This document shows positions 7,286-14,613 of a stretch of 39,310 bases of DNA, one piece after another. Position numbers and translations under genes: made by a program. Every line of letters begins with the position of its first letter. The stretch's first letter is position 1. The notes beneath the pieces were generated by a model, which made no database searches, was not told where the DNA came from, and saw only the letters and a list, made by a program, of their open reading frames with translations. Source of the DNA: Candidatus Zhuqueibacterota bacterium (GTDB lineage Bacteria > Zhuqueibacterota > Zhuqueibacteria > Zhuqueibacterales > Zhuqueibacteraceae); NCBI GenBank assembly GCA_022616415.1, contig JAKEEU010000061.1, positions 1 through 39,310 of the forward strand, given 5' to 3'.

Positions 7286-9616
7286 ATGATCGGTCGAAAT
7301 ATCTCGCATTACAAAATCCTCGAAAAGCTCGGCGGTGGCGGCATGGGCGTGGTCTATAAAGCCGAGGATACCAAGCTCAAGCGTCTCGTCGCCCTCAAGT
7401 TCCTGCCACCGGATTTGACCCGCGACGAAGAGGCCAAAGAGCGCTTTGTCAACGAGGCGCAGGCCGCTTCGGCGCTTGATCATCCCAATATCTGCGTTAT
7501 CCACGAAATCGATGAGACCGATGATGGCCAGATTTTCATTTGTATGGCCTACTACGAGGGCGAAACACTCAAGAAAAAAATTGACCGGGGCCCGCTGCCC
7601 ATCGACCAAACGCTTGACCTTGCCATTCAGATCGCGCAGGGTCTGGCAAAAGCCCATGAGCACGGCATTACTCATCGCGACATCAAGCCGGCGAATGCCA
7701 TGATCACCAAAGACGGCGTGGTCAAGATTGTGGACTTTGGCCTCGCCAAGCTCGCTGGTCAATCGCGGCTTACTAAAACTGGCTCAACGATGGGCACAGT
7801 GGCGTATATGTCGCCCGAACAAACGCGCGGTACAGAAGTTGATCACCGCACGGACATTTGGGCGTTTGGGGTCGTGCTCTATGAGATGATCACGGCGCAA
7901 TTGCCTTTTAAAGGCGGATACGAGCAGGCGGTAATGTATTCCATTATGAATGAAGACCCGGCGCCCATCACCGGGCTTCGCGCGAATGAAACAATGGAAC
8001 TGGAGCGAATTGTAAAGAAGGCTTTGCAGAAAGATCGCGCCAATAGATATCAATACGTGGATGAGATGTTAGTGGATTTGAAATTGACCACGAGAGTTCT
8101 CGAATCCAAATCAGCCGGAACCATCAAAGAAAAGCTTCCGAAAAGAAAGCGCGCCTTTCTGTATGGTAGTATAACTACTTTTCTTGTTTTGCTCATTGCA
8201 GGTGGACTTTATTTTTTCCCCGGGCGTCGTGGGACCATAAATTCGATTGCCGTGCTGCCGCTTGCCAACCTCTCCGGCGACCCGGAACAAGAATACTTTA
8301 CTAACGGCATGACCGAGGCGTTGATTACCGACCTAGCGCAAATCAGCGCGCTGCGGGTGATTTCACGGACTTCGGTAATGCAGTACAAGGAAGTGAAGAA
8401 GCCGCTGCCAGAGATTGCGCGAGAGTTGAATGTGGACGCCGTGGTAGAAGGTTCGGTGCTACACTCTGGGGAGCATGTGCGGATCACGGCGCAGTTGATC
8501 GAGGCCGAAACGGACAGGCACTTGTGGGCCGAGAGCTATGAACGTGACCTGCGAAATGTACTGGCGTTGCAAAAGGAGGTGGCTCAGGCTATTGCTCGGG
8601 AAATCAAGGTCAAGCTTACGCCACATGAGCGGGCGCGCCTTGCAAGCACCCGCGAGGCCACCCCTGAGGTTTATCATATGTATCTCAAGGGTCGTTATTA
8701 CTGGAGTAAGCGAACGCAAGAAGAACTGAAGAAAGCCATCAGACACTTTCAAAATGCGCTCGATGAAGATCCTGCTTTCGCACCAGCTTATGCGGGATTG
8801 GCCGACTGTTACAGCCAGCTTGGAACCGTGGTCATAGGCCAGCCGCCTACTGAGATGAGAACCCTGGCCGCCGCCGCTGCTAAGCGAGCCCTGGAAATAG
8901 ACAGCGAGCAGGCGGAAGCCCACGCGTCGCTGGCTTACGTGAAGCTTTATCAGTGGGACTGGTTTGGTGCCGAGCAGGGATTCAAGCGTGCCATCGAACT
9001 GTCTCCCAGCTATCCGTCAGCCCACCTCTGGTATGCTCATTATTTAGCGGCCAGGGGGCGATTTGGGGAGGCCCTTGCTGAGGTCAAACGAGCCGAGAAT
9101 CTCGATCCGCTCTCACCCATCATCAGGACGCAGGTGGGTTGGATCTTGCACAAGGCGCGTCGTTATGATGAGGCGATTGAGCAATATCGAAAGGTGCTTG
9201 ATGTGGATCCGAACTTCGTCTGGGCCCTTTGGCAACTCGGCAGTGCATACATCGAAAAGGCGATGTACACGGAAGCCATCGCGGTCTCGGAAAAGGCCGT
9301 GACCCTTTCAAGCAGGAGCCCGCTCATCGTGGCCTCGCTTGGAGATGCTTATGCGAAGTCCGGGCGGCGAGCCAAAGCGCAAGAGTTGCTCAACGAGTTG
9401 TCCGAGTTGTCAAAGCAGCGTTATATTCCGCCAATCAGCTTGGCTTTGATCCACATCAGTCTTGGCAGTAAGGATCAGGCTTTCGAATGGCTGGAGAAGG
9501 CGTATCAGGAGCGTTCTAATGGCATGGCCTATCTCGGCGTGTGGTCGGGCTGGGATCCTCTCCGCTCTGACCCGCGGTTCATTGTGCTGTTGAAGAAAAT
9601 GGGAGTGGAGAAATAG
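7286..9616 (+). CDS. TM-anchored Ser/Thr protein kinase with TolB-like and TPR domains
   Basis: Hanks-type kinase of 776 residues. The kinase domain (about 1-270) has [13 protein letters not shown], Lys38, HRDIKPAN with Asp132 and DFG Asp150. A membrane helix lies at about 290-312. The outer part starts with the TolB-like domain that introduces many such tails (SIAVLPLANLSGDPEQEYF, about 318-430), then TPRs from about 465 to the end. The last residues, WDPLRSDPRFIVLLKKMG, are the usual terminus of kinase-TPR proteins. The same ending occurs in the remnant near 25.3 kb. It lies 210 bp after the previous kinase and has its own RBS within the duplicated leader. Kinase domains are nearly identical to those at 883 and 4124 while tails differ, suggesting duplication followed by tail exchange. 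Confidence 0.92.
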   Translation: MIGRNISHYKILEKLGGGGMGVVYKAEDTKLKRLVALKFLPPDLTRDEEAKERFVNEAQAASALDHPNICVIHEIDETDDGQIFICMAYYEGETLKKKIDRGPLPIDQTLDLAIQIAQGLAKAHEHGITHRDIKPANAMITKDGVVKIVDFGLAKLAGQSRLTKTGSTMGTVAYMSPEQTRGTEVDHRTDIWAFGVVLYEMITAQLPFKGGYEQAVMYSIMNEDPAPITGLRANETMELERIVKKALQKDRANRYQYVDEMLVDLKLTTRVLESKSAGTIKEKLPKRKRAFLYGSITTFLVLLIAGGLYFFPGRRGTINSIAVLPLANLSGDPEQEYFTNGMTEALITDLAQISALRVISRTSVMQYKEVKKPLPEIARELNVDAVVEGSVLHSGEHVRITAQLIEAETDRHLWAESYERDLRNVLALQKEVAQAIAREIKVKLTPHERARLASTREATPEVYHMYLKGRYYWSKRTQEELKKAIRHFQNALDEDPAFAPAYAGLADCYSQLGTVVIGQPPTEMRTLAAAAAKRALEIDSEQAEAHASLAYVKLYQWDWFGAEQGFKRAIELSPSYPSAHLWYAHYLAARGRFGEALAEVKRAENLDPLSPIIRTQVGWILHKARRYDEAIEQYRKVLDVDPNFVWALWQLGSAYIEKAMYTEAIAVSEKAVTLSSRSPLIVASLGDAYAKSGRRAKAQELLNELSELSKQRYIPPISLALIHISLGSKDQAFEWLEKAYQERSNGMAYLGVWSGWDPLRSDPRFIVLLKKMGVEK

Positions 9617-9626
9617 CAAAGAGAGA

Positions 9627-9711
9627 AGAGCGTAGGGCGAAGGGCGTAGGTGCATGTGCGAAATACGCCTAATGCATTCGCCTTTCGCTCTTCGCCCCAC
9701 GCCCTTCGCTT
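9627..9711. repeat. Imperfect intergenic inverted repeat
   Basis: Left arm of words such as AGCGTAGGGCGAAGGGCGTA at about 9629-9648, right arm the approximate complement (TTCGCCCCACGCCCTTCGCT) at 9691-9710. It follows the kinase stop and may act as a terminator. Similar word-like hairpins lie at 17019-17092 and 18470-18530. Confidence 0.5.
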
Positions 9712-9752
9712 CAGGTTTTACGCATTACGTTTTACGCTTCAAGAGGTAACCG

Positions 9753-11336
9753 ATGCCAATCTTCAAAAAAATCCCACCTGCCGAAACGGCACGGAAAATT
9801 GCGCCTGAAGATTTCCTCTCCAGGGAAAACCAGCGCCTTTCCGGACTCGTGGATGTCGCCGAAATCCTCGGGCAACAGAGCGACTTTCATGAAATTCTGC
9901 GGGTCGTGGCTAACAAAGCGGCAAGCTTGTTGAGCGCTGAGATGGCGCTGATCATGATGATCAACCCGCTCACCCGCGAGACCGTCAAAACCGTGATCAG
10001 AGCCGGGCAGGAAGTGAGCGATCCGGGTTTACATTTTTTGCACACGCAAATTACCGGCTGGGTGACCAAAAACCAGCAAGCGTTGCTAAGTCCGGACCTG
10101 CAGCAAGACAAAAGGTTCGGCGCCAGGTTTTTTGCGGATATTCCGGTTCACGCGGTCGTGTGCGTGCCTTTTGTGAGCGAAGGCATCTTGATCGGCACGC
10201 TTTTGCTCATGAGTCAGGAGAAGAGCAAAGTATTCCGTGAAGATGACTTGGCCTGCTTGAAAAAGCTCGCGGCCATCGCTGCACCTTTTTTGCGCAATGT
10301 GCAAAAGCTTCAGGAGTATTTTGCTACGCCGATGCCCGAAGCCGGCCTGCTCAGCAAATATGCCAGTATGGGCTTGATCGGGAAATCGGCAACGTTCATC
10401 CAATTGCTGGCGGCTATCGAAGCGGCGGCTCGCTGTGACGTGCGCGTGTTGTTGGAAGGCCAAAGCGGCACCGGCAAAGAGCTAATCGCCCGCGCCATGC
10501 ATCGTTTCAGCAGCCGGACGGATCAGCCCTTTATGGCGGTTGACTGCGGCGCGATTCCGGCCAATTTGGTTGAAAGCGAGCTTTTTGGCCATGTCAAAGG
10601 CGCTTTTACCGGCGCCGACCGTGAGCGCAAAGGCTTGCTCGAACAGGCCAGCGGCGGCACACTCTTTATGGACGAAATTGAAAATCTGCCGCTGGATTTG
10701 CAAGCGAAATTCATGCGCGTTTTGCAGGAGGGTGAAGTGCGCCCGGTGGGAAGCAACGTGACCCGCAAAGTCAACGTGCGCATCATCTCCGCTTCGAGCT
10801 TGTCGTTACGAGAATTGGTGGATCGAGGTAAATTTCGAAGTGACTTGTTTTATCGGCTGTATGTTTATCCGATTTATGTCCCCGCATTGGCAGATCGGAG
10901 AGAAGACATTCCTTTGCTCGCCAACCATTTTTTGGCCAAGTTTGCCGCCGAACAAAAGAAGCGCGTCACATCATTTCACGCCCGACTGCTGGATTTCATG
11001 CGGCAGCGCTCCTGGCCGGGCAACATTCGCGAGCTGGAAAACTTTGTGGAGCGCCTGGTCACGCTTGTTCCTCCGGAAAAGCAAGTAGTAAATCACGATA
11101 TATTACCGGCTGATCTTCAGCAAGAATTCCGGAGATCAAAAACCAGTGGCTCCGGACCAAGCGTCAATCCCTCGCTTAATCAGCGCATGCAAGACTTCGA
11201 AAAGCAAATCATCCAGCAAACTTTGGTCGATCATGATTGGAATCAATCCAAAGCCGCGCGGGTGTTGAAAATATCCGAACAGAAGCTGCGCTACCGCATG
11301 ACGAAATTGGGGATTGTGAGGCCGGCATCGGGGTAA
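9753..11336 (+). CDS. Sigma54-dependent activator: GAF, AAA+, Fis-type HTH
   Basis: Bacterial enhancer-binding protein of 527 residues. An N-terminal GAF domain (about 30-185) would sense a small molecule or redox state. The central AAA+ domain (about 205-440) has Walker A GQSGTGKE, the sigma54-contact loop GAFTGA, Walker B GGTLFMDEIE and the WPGNIRELEN motif. A C-terminal Fis-type helix-turn-helix (about 475-520, NQSKAARVLKISEQKLRYRM) binds DNA. There is no receiver domain, so control is probably through the GAF domain. AGAGGT lies five bases before the ATG. A sequence resembling a -24/-12 promoter is found downstream at 11677; the secreted-protein genes beyond it are candidate targets, by inference only. 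Confidence 0.92.
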   Translation: MPIFKKIPPAETARKIAPEDFLSRENQRLSGLVDVAEILGQQSDFHEILRVVANKAASLLSAEMALIMMINPLTRETVKTVIRAGQEVSDPGLHFLHTQITGWVTKNQQALLSPDLQQDKRFGARFFADIPVHAVVCVPFVSEGILIGTLLLMSQEKSKVFREDDLACLKKLAAIAAPFLRNVQKLQEYFATPMPEAGLLSKYASMGLIGKSATFIQLLAAIEAAARCDVRVLLEGQSGTGKELIARAMHRFSSRTDQPFMAVDCGAIPANLVESELFGHVKGAFTGADRERKGLLEQASGGTLFMDEIENLPLDLQAKFMRVLQEGEVRPVGSNVTRKVNVRIISASSLSLRELVDRGKFRSDLFYRLYVYPIYVPALADRREDIPLLANHFLAKFAAEQKKRVTSFHARLLDFMRQRSWPGNIRELENFVERLVTLVPPEKQVVNHDILPADLQQEFRRSKTSGSGPSVNPSLNQRMQDFEKQIIQQTLVDHDWNQSKAARVLKISEQKLRYRMTKLGIVRPASG

Positions 11337-11417
11337 AAGGCAAAACCATTTGGGGCAAAACTATTAAAAAAGCTAGGAAATTGATTTAAGGTTAACACTT
11401 GGCCGAACGCAACCCCA

Positions 11418-11480
11418 AAAGACAAAATGATGGATGACAAAATAATTTTTCATCATTTTGTCATCCATCATTTTGTCTTT
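11418..11480. repeat. 26-bp perfect inverted repeat with 11-nt loop
   Basis: Arms 11418-11443 and 11455-11480 are exact complements of each other. Each arm also contains two GACAAAAT words in direct orientation (11421-11428, 11436-11443). It lies 80 bp after the activator stop. The stem is AT-rich and far longer than a normal intrinsic terminator, so a small mobile-element end or a regulatory RNA structure is possible. Confidence 0.8.
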
Positions 11481-11676
11481 CAAAATTTTTAGATTCAACC
11501 CTCCGAGCTAAAAATTTCTGCGAACACAACTTTTTAAAGAACAAGAACGGCGCTGCCCGCCTAAAATTTTCTGCGAATTTCTCACTACGCTAAAAGCCTC
11601 CCGTCATTCCAGTCGGTTTGGTCTAACTTCCAAGTTTTGTGTGATATAGCCTCCGCTATTATCCTGCCCTTTTGTG

Positions 11677-11692
11677 TGGCACCTTCTTTGAT
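11677..11692 (+). promoter_or_regulatory. Possible sigma54 (-24/-12) promoter
   Basis: TGGCAC at 11677-11682, five bases, then TTGA at 11688-11691. The -24 element is perfect and the GG-to-G spacing is right, but the -12 element has A where C of TTGC is expected. It lies about 55 bp before the first gene of the secreted-protein group and downstream of a sigma54 activator gene. Confidence 0.35.
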
Positions 11693-11744
11693 TTCATTAT
11701 CGCAACAAATGAACAACTTCTAACCTACAAAACGGAGGTATCAC

Positions 11745-11954
11745 ATGAGTACAAAAAATTTGCTTGGTGTTACTCTAGTCGCAGCCTTCATCATGCTCAC
11801 TGCCGGCGCACAGGCACAGGTTCCCCAAGTGATCAACTATCAGGGACAATTGACCGACGCCAGCGGCAACTCGGCGAATGGGACGTTCACGATGGTCATC
11901 AATCAGAATAATCAACAGATCATTTCACAATCAACCATGGAGAAAATGCCATGA
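11745..11954 (+). pseudogene. Truncated paralogue of the S74 tail-fibre-like protein (signal peptide and first repeat only)
   Basis: 69 codons starting MSTKNLLGVTLVAAFIML with a signal peptide (cut after AQA), then VPQVINYQGQLTDASGN, which parallels the start of the full-length protein at 13150. Similarity ends at about residue 51, after FTMV; the rest (NQNNQQIISQS) is unrelated. GGAGGT precedes the ATG. The stop overlaps the next gene's start as ATGA at 11951-11954, so it may survive as a translated leader for the peptidase gene. DNA identity to the 13150 copy is moderate, pointing to an older duplication. Confidence 0.75.
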
Positions 11955-13153
11955 AAAATAAAGGTACCATCACAACGGCAGTTTTATCGGTAATCTTGAA
12001 GTTGTCGTCCCTTTCTCTTGCCCAAGTTGTCATTACGCCTGATTCTCTATCGACGCCATCCAACCACATAGTGGCGTTTTTTGCGTTGCTGCGAGATTTC
12101 GATTTGAATGAAGAGACTCAAAATGAGTATGCGATTACTGAAGTCGAATACGAGCAGCTCAAAACAGCTTGGGAATGTCTTTCGCAGCCTGACAAGCTCA
12201 AATTCCTGCACTGCCCTGCCAGTGAGTTTTGGACGGGTAGCTTTGTCACCGTCCTTCTATTCGATTTGTGTAACAACAAGACTTGGGAAGCGCACTTCAA
12301 CAATGTGACGGACTACGGCATCCAAGGCCTTTCGCTCACCTTAAGCCGATTCAATCGCCCAGTAGGTCTAAGCGCCGCTCGAAAGACGTTGGTCGATCTT
12401 CTCTGCACGGGATCAAGCATGGTCAAAGATGGCAAGCTCAAGATTGACGAAAAGATCAAGACCCAGGCAACCGAACGCGCCGGAGTCGAGGCACGACACA
12501 GACTGGAAAAATGGGAGCAGTTGCTTAACGATGATCAAAAACGTTCGCTGATGGACAAGCTCAAAGCGGTGAACGAATTCTTCAACCATCAAATTATCGC
12601 GCAAGCGGACAAGGGACCAGTAAAGGGATACGATTATTGGCAGTCACCCATTGAAACGCTGGTGAGAGGCAAAGGCGACTGCGACGATTTCGCCATGGCT
12701 AAATACGTCTCCTTAAGGCTTTTGGGCATTCCCTCAGAGCAGTTACGTATAGCCGTTGTCAAGTCGTCCGGAAGCCGTTACCATGCTGTCCTCTTCTGCT
12801 ATCCGCAAAACGAGACAGACCCGTGGGTGCTCGACAATCTGAACTTTAAGCATCTTGGAGGTACTGACAGCCATATCCTGCGGCTGAGCATGCGGATAAC
12901 CCACCACAAGATGGAACCGATTCGGGGAATCAACGAAAACCATTTTACGGAATTTCAAAGAGGTCTGAGCGAGAAAGTAACGATGATCGACCCGCGCCAT
13001 AGTTTTCCGAATTTTGGCACGGCGCTCATGAACTCACAAAGATTGTTGCCGCCAGGAATGGGGTCTGACCGTGGCTTTACTCAAAATGGCGGTTTTTCAA
13101 AAAACATTTTTTATGCTCTGTTTTCTAACCCAAAACACGGAGAAACAAAATGA
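11951..13153 (+). CDS. Exported transglutaminase-like cysteine peptidase (BTLCP/LapG-like)
   Basis: 400 residues with a likely signal peptide (first about 24 residues, ending LSLAQ). The C-terminal half contains the bacterial transglutaminase-like cysteine peptidase motif: KGDCDDFAMAKY with Cys244, YHAVLF with His278, VLDNL with Asp295. The 17-residue His-Asp spacing matches LapG, the periplasmic protease that releases surface adhesins. The first about 200 residues are not recognised. Both gene ends overlap neighbours by ATGA: with the truncated tail-fibre fragment upstream, and with the full-length S74 gene downstream (13150-13153). This tight coupling suggests co-translation and perhaps action on the adjacent surface proteins. 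Assignment to LapG itself is not certain; no LapD or LapA partner is visible. Confidence 0.75.
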   Translation: MKNKGTITTAVLSVILKLSSLSLAQVVITPDSLSTPSNHIVAFFALLRDFDLNEETQNEYAITEVEYEQLKTAWECLSQPDKLKFLHCPASEFWTGSFVTVLLFDLCNNKTWEAHFNNVTDYGIQGLSLTLSRFNRPVGLSAARKTLVDLLCTGSSMVKDGKLKIDEKIKTQATERAGVEARHRLEKWEQLLNDDQKRSLMDKLKAVNEFFNHQIIAQADKGPVKGYDYWQSPIETLVRGKGDCDDFAMAKYVSLRLLGIPSEQLRIAVVKSSGSRYHAVLFCYPQNETDPWVLDNLNFKHLGGTDSHILRLSMRITHHKMEPIRGINENHFTEFQRGLSEKVTMIDPRHSFPNFGTALMNSQRLLPPGMGSDRGFTQNGGFSKNIFYALFSNPKHGETK

Positions 13154-14574
13154 AGATCAACAGATCGCTTTGGTTGACGTTAGTGGCTGCCGCGTTTATC
13201 ATGCTGGCTGCCGGCGCGCAGGCGCAAGTGCCGCAATTGATCAACTACCAAGGGCAATTGACCGACGCGAACGGCAATCCCGCCAACGGGAATTTCACGA
13301 TGATCTTTAAAATTTTTGATGCCGCTACTGGCGGCTCTCAATTGTACGCGGAAACACAGAGCGTAACGGTGAGCAACGGCGTTTTTAATGTGCTCATCGG
13401 CAGCGTGACATCTGTTCCATTGAATCTTTTTGATTCCGGAACAGAGCGGCACTTGGAGGTCACGGTCAATGGCACGGTCTTGACGCCCCGGCGTCAGTTT
13501 GGCAGTGTGCCGTATGCTTTTCGTACCCGCGGCAGCAGTGGCGGCGGCTGGACGGATGATGGGTCAGTCGTACGACTCACAACCAATACAGACAACGTCG
13601 GCATTGGGACGACGAGTCCGGTTACAGCCACGGGTGGACGAGTCTTACATATTGATAATCCAAGCGGCGCTTCAGCACTACGACTGGGCGATGGAGCAAC
13701 AAATGGGCAGCAATGGGAATGGCAGTCTACTGTAATCGGTTCTAATGGCGCCATGAATTTATCTAACGTGAGTAACAGCACCAATCCATTTACGGTATTA
13801 GAAAACGGCAACGTCGGCGTCGGGACGACGACGCCTGGCTTCCTGCTCAACTTTGCCGATGTGGGAGGGGATAAGATCTCTCTTTGGGGTCAATCTGGCG
13901 CTCATTATGGATTTGGCATTCAAAGCGGGCTGTTGCAAATTCACACCGATATCGCCTCTTCCGACATTGCTTTTGGATACGGAAGCAGCGGCTCTTTTAC
14001 CGAAAGAATGCGCATTAAAGGCAACAGCAACGTCGGCATTGGGACGACGAGTCCACAACAGAAGTTGCATGTCGCAGGAAGTTTCATACGCGTGGATGGC
14101 TCGGGCAACGAACAGGCTTATATTGGCGGTGACGGTGCTGGAAGCGACGTTCAGATTGGCAGTCTCAATGCAAGCATATCCAATGTCGCCATGTATAATG
14201 CAACCACGAATGCGTACATGACCCTATTCGCGAAGGAGTATAAGATAGGTAGCTCCCGAAGATGGAAAACAAACATCAAACCCATTGAAGGAGCGCTGGA
14301 CAAAGTTCGGCGTCTGCGCGGGGTTTCCTATGATTGGAGGGCGGACGGCAAGCATGACATTGGTCTGATCGCCGAAGAGGTGGGAGAGGTGATTCCGGAA
14401 ATCGTGGCCTACGAAGAAAACGGCGAGGATGCCAAAGGGTTGGATTACTCCCGTTTGGTTGCGCTCTTGATCGAAGCCGTGAAGGAGCAACAAAAGGAAA
14501 TCGCAGAGTTAAAAGCTACCGTCAAATCGCTTGCGGCAGCGAAACAATCAAGGCTTGAATCTGTTGGTGAGTAG
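13150..14574 (+). CDS. Secreted tail-fibre-like protein with C-terminal Peptidase_S74 chaperone domain
   Basis: 474 residues. A signal peptide (about 1-25, ending AGAQAQ) is followed by VPQLINYQGQLTDANGN, the standard opening of these proteins in FCB-group bacteria. The middle has beta-rich repeats marked by NVGIGTTSP or NVGVGTTTP (three copies). The C-terminal domain (about 370-450) is the intramolecular chaperone/auto-protease S74: SSRRWKTNIKPIEGALDKV, then HDIGLIAEEVGEVIPEIV. A short coiled coil ends the protein (EAVKEQQKEIAELKATVKSL). In phage tail spikes this domain trimerises the fibre and cleaves itself off. No other phage genes are present, so this is more likely a cell-surface fibre than a prophage gene. 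Confidence 0.85.
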   Translation: MKINRSLWLTLVAAAFIMLAAGAQAQVPQLINYQGQLTDANGNPANGNFTMIFKIFDAATGGSQLYAETQSVTVSNGVFNVLIGSVTSVPLNLFDSGTERHLEVTVNGTVLTPRRQFGSVPYAFRTRGSSGGGWTDDGSVVRLTTNTDNVGIGTTSPVTATGGRVLHIDNPSGASALRLGDGATNGQQWEWQSTVIGSNGAMNLSNVSNSTNPFTVLENGNVGVGTTTPGFLLNFADVGGDKISLWGQSGAHYGFGIQSGLLQIHTDIASSDIAFGYGSSGSFTERMRIKGNSNVGIGTTSPQQKLHVAGSFIRVDGSGNEQAYIGGDGAGSDVQIGSLNASISNVAMYNATTNAYMTLFAKEYKIGSSRRWKTNIKPIEGALDKVRRLRGVSYDWRADGKHDIGLIAEEVGEVIPEIVAYEENGEDAKGLDYSRLVALLIEAVKEQQKEIAELKATVKSLAAAKQSRLESVGE

Positions 14575-14613
14575 TTTGATGAAAATCCGATAAAACCAAC
14601 CAGGAGATCGATC

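Larger units (their letters stand above)
11337..11744. other. Gene-free stretch with structured repeats
   Basis: No plausible gene is seen here. It holds the 26-bp perfect inverted repeat (11418-11480), a 10-bp inverted repeat (11483-11492 with 11508-11517), a 17-nt direct repeat (11508-11524 and 11561-11577, one mismatch, ending CTGCGAA) and a possible sigma54 promoter near 11677. Confidence 0.6.

Noticed and set aside
13150..14574. Prophage tail fibre
   Set aside because: No capsid, terminase, portal, lysis or integrase genes nearby, and the protein has a signal peptide.
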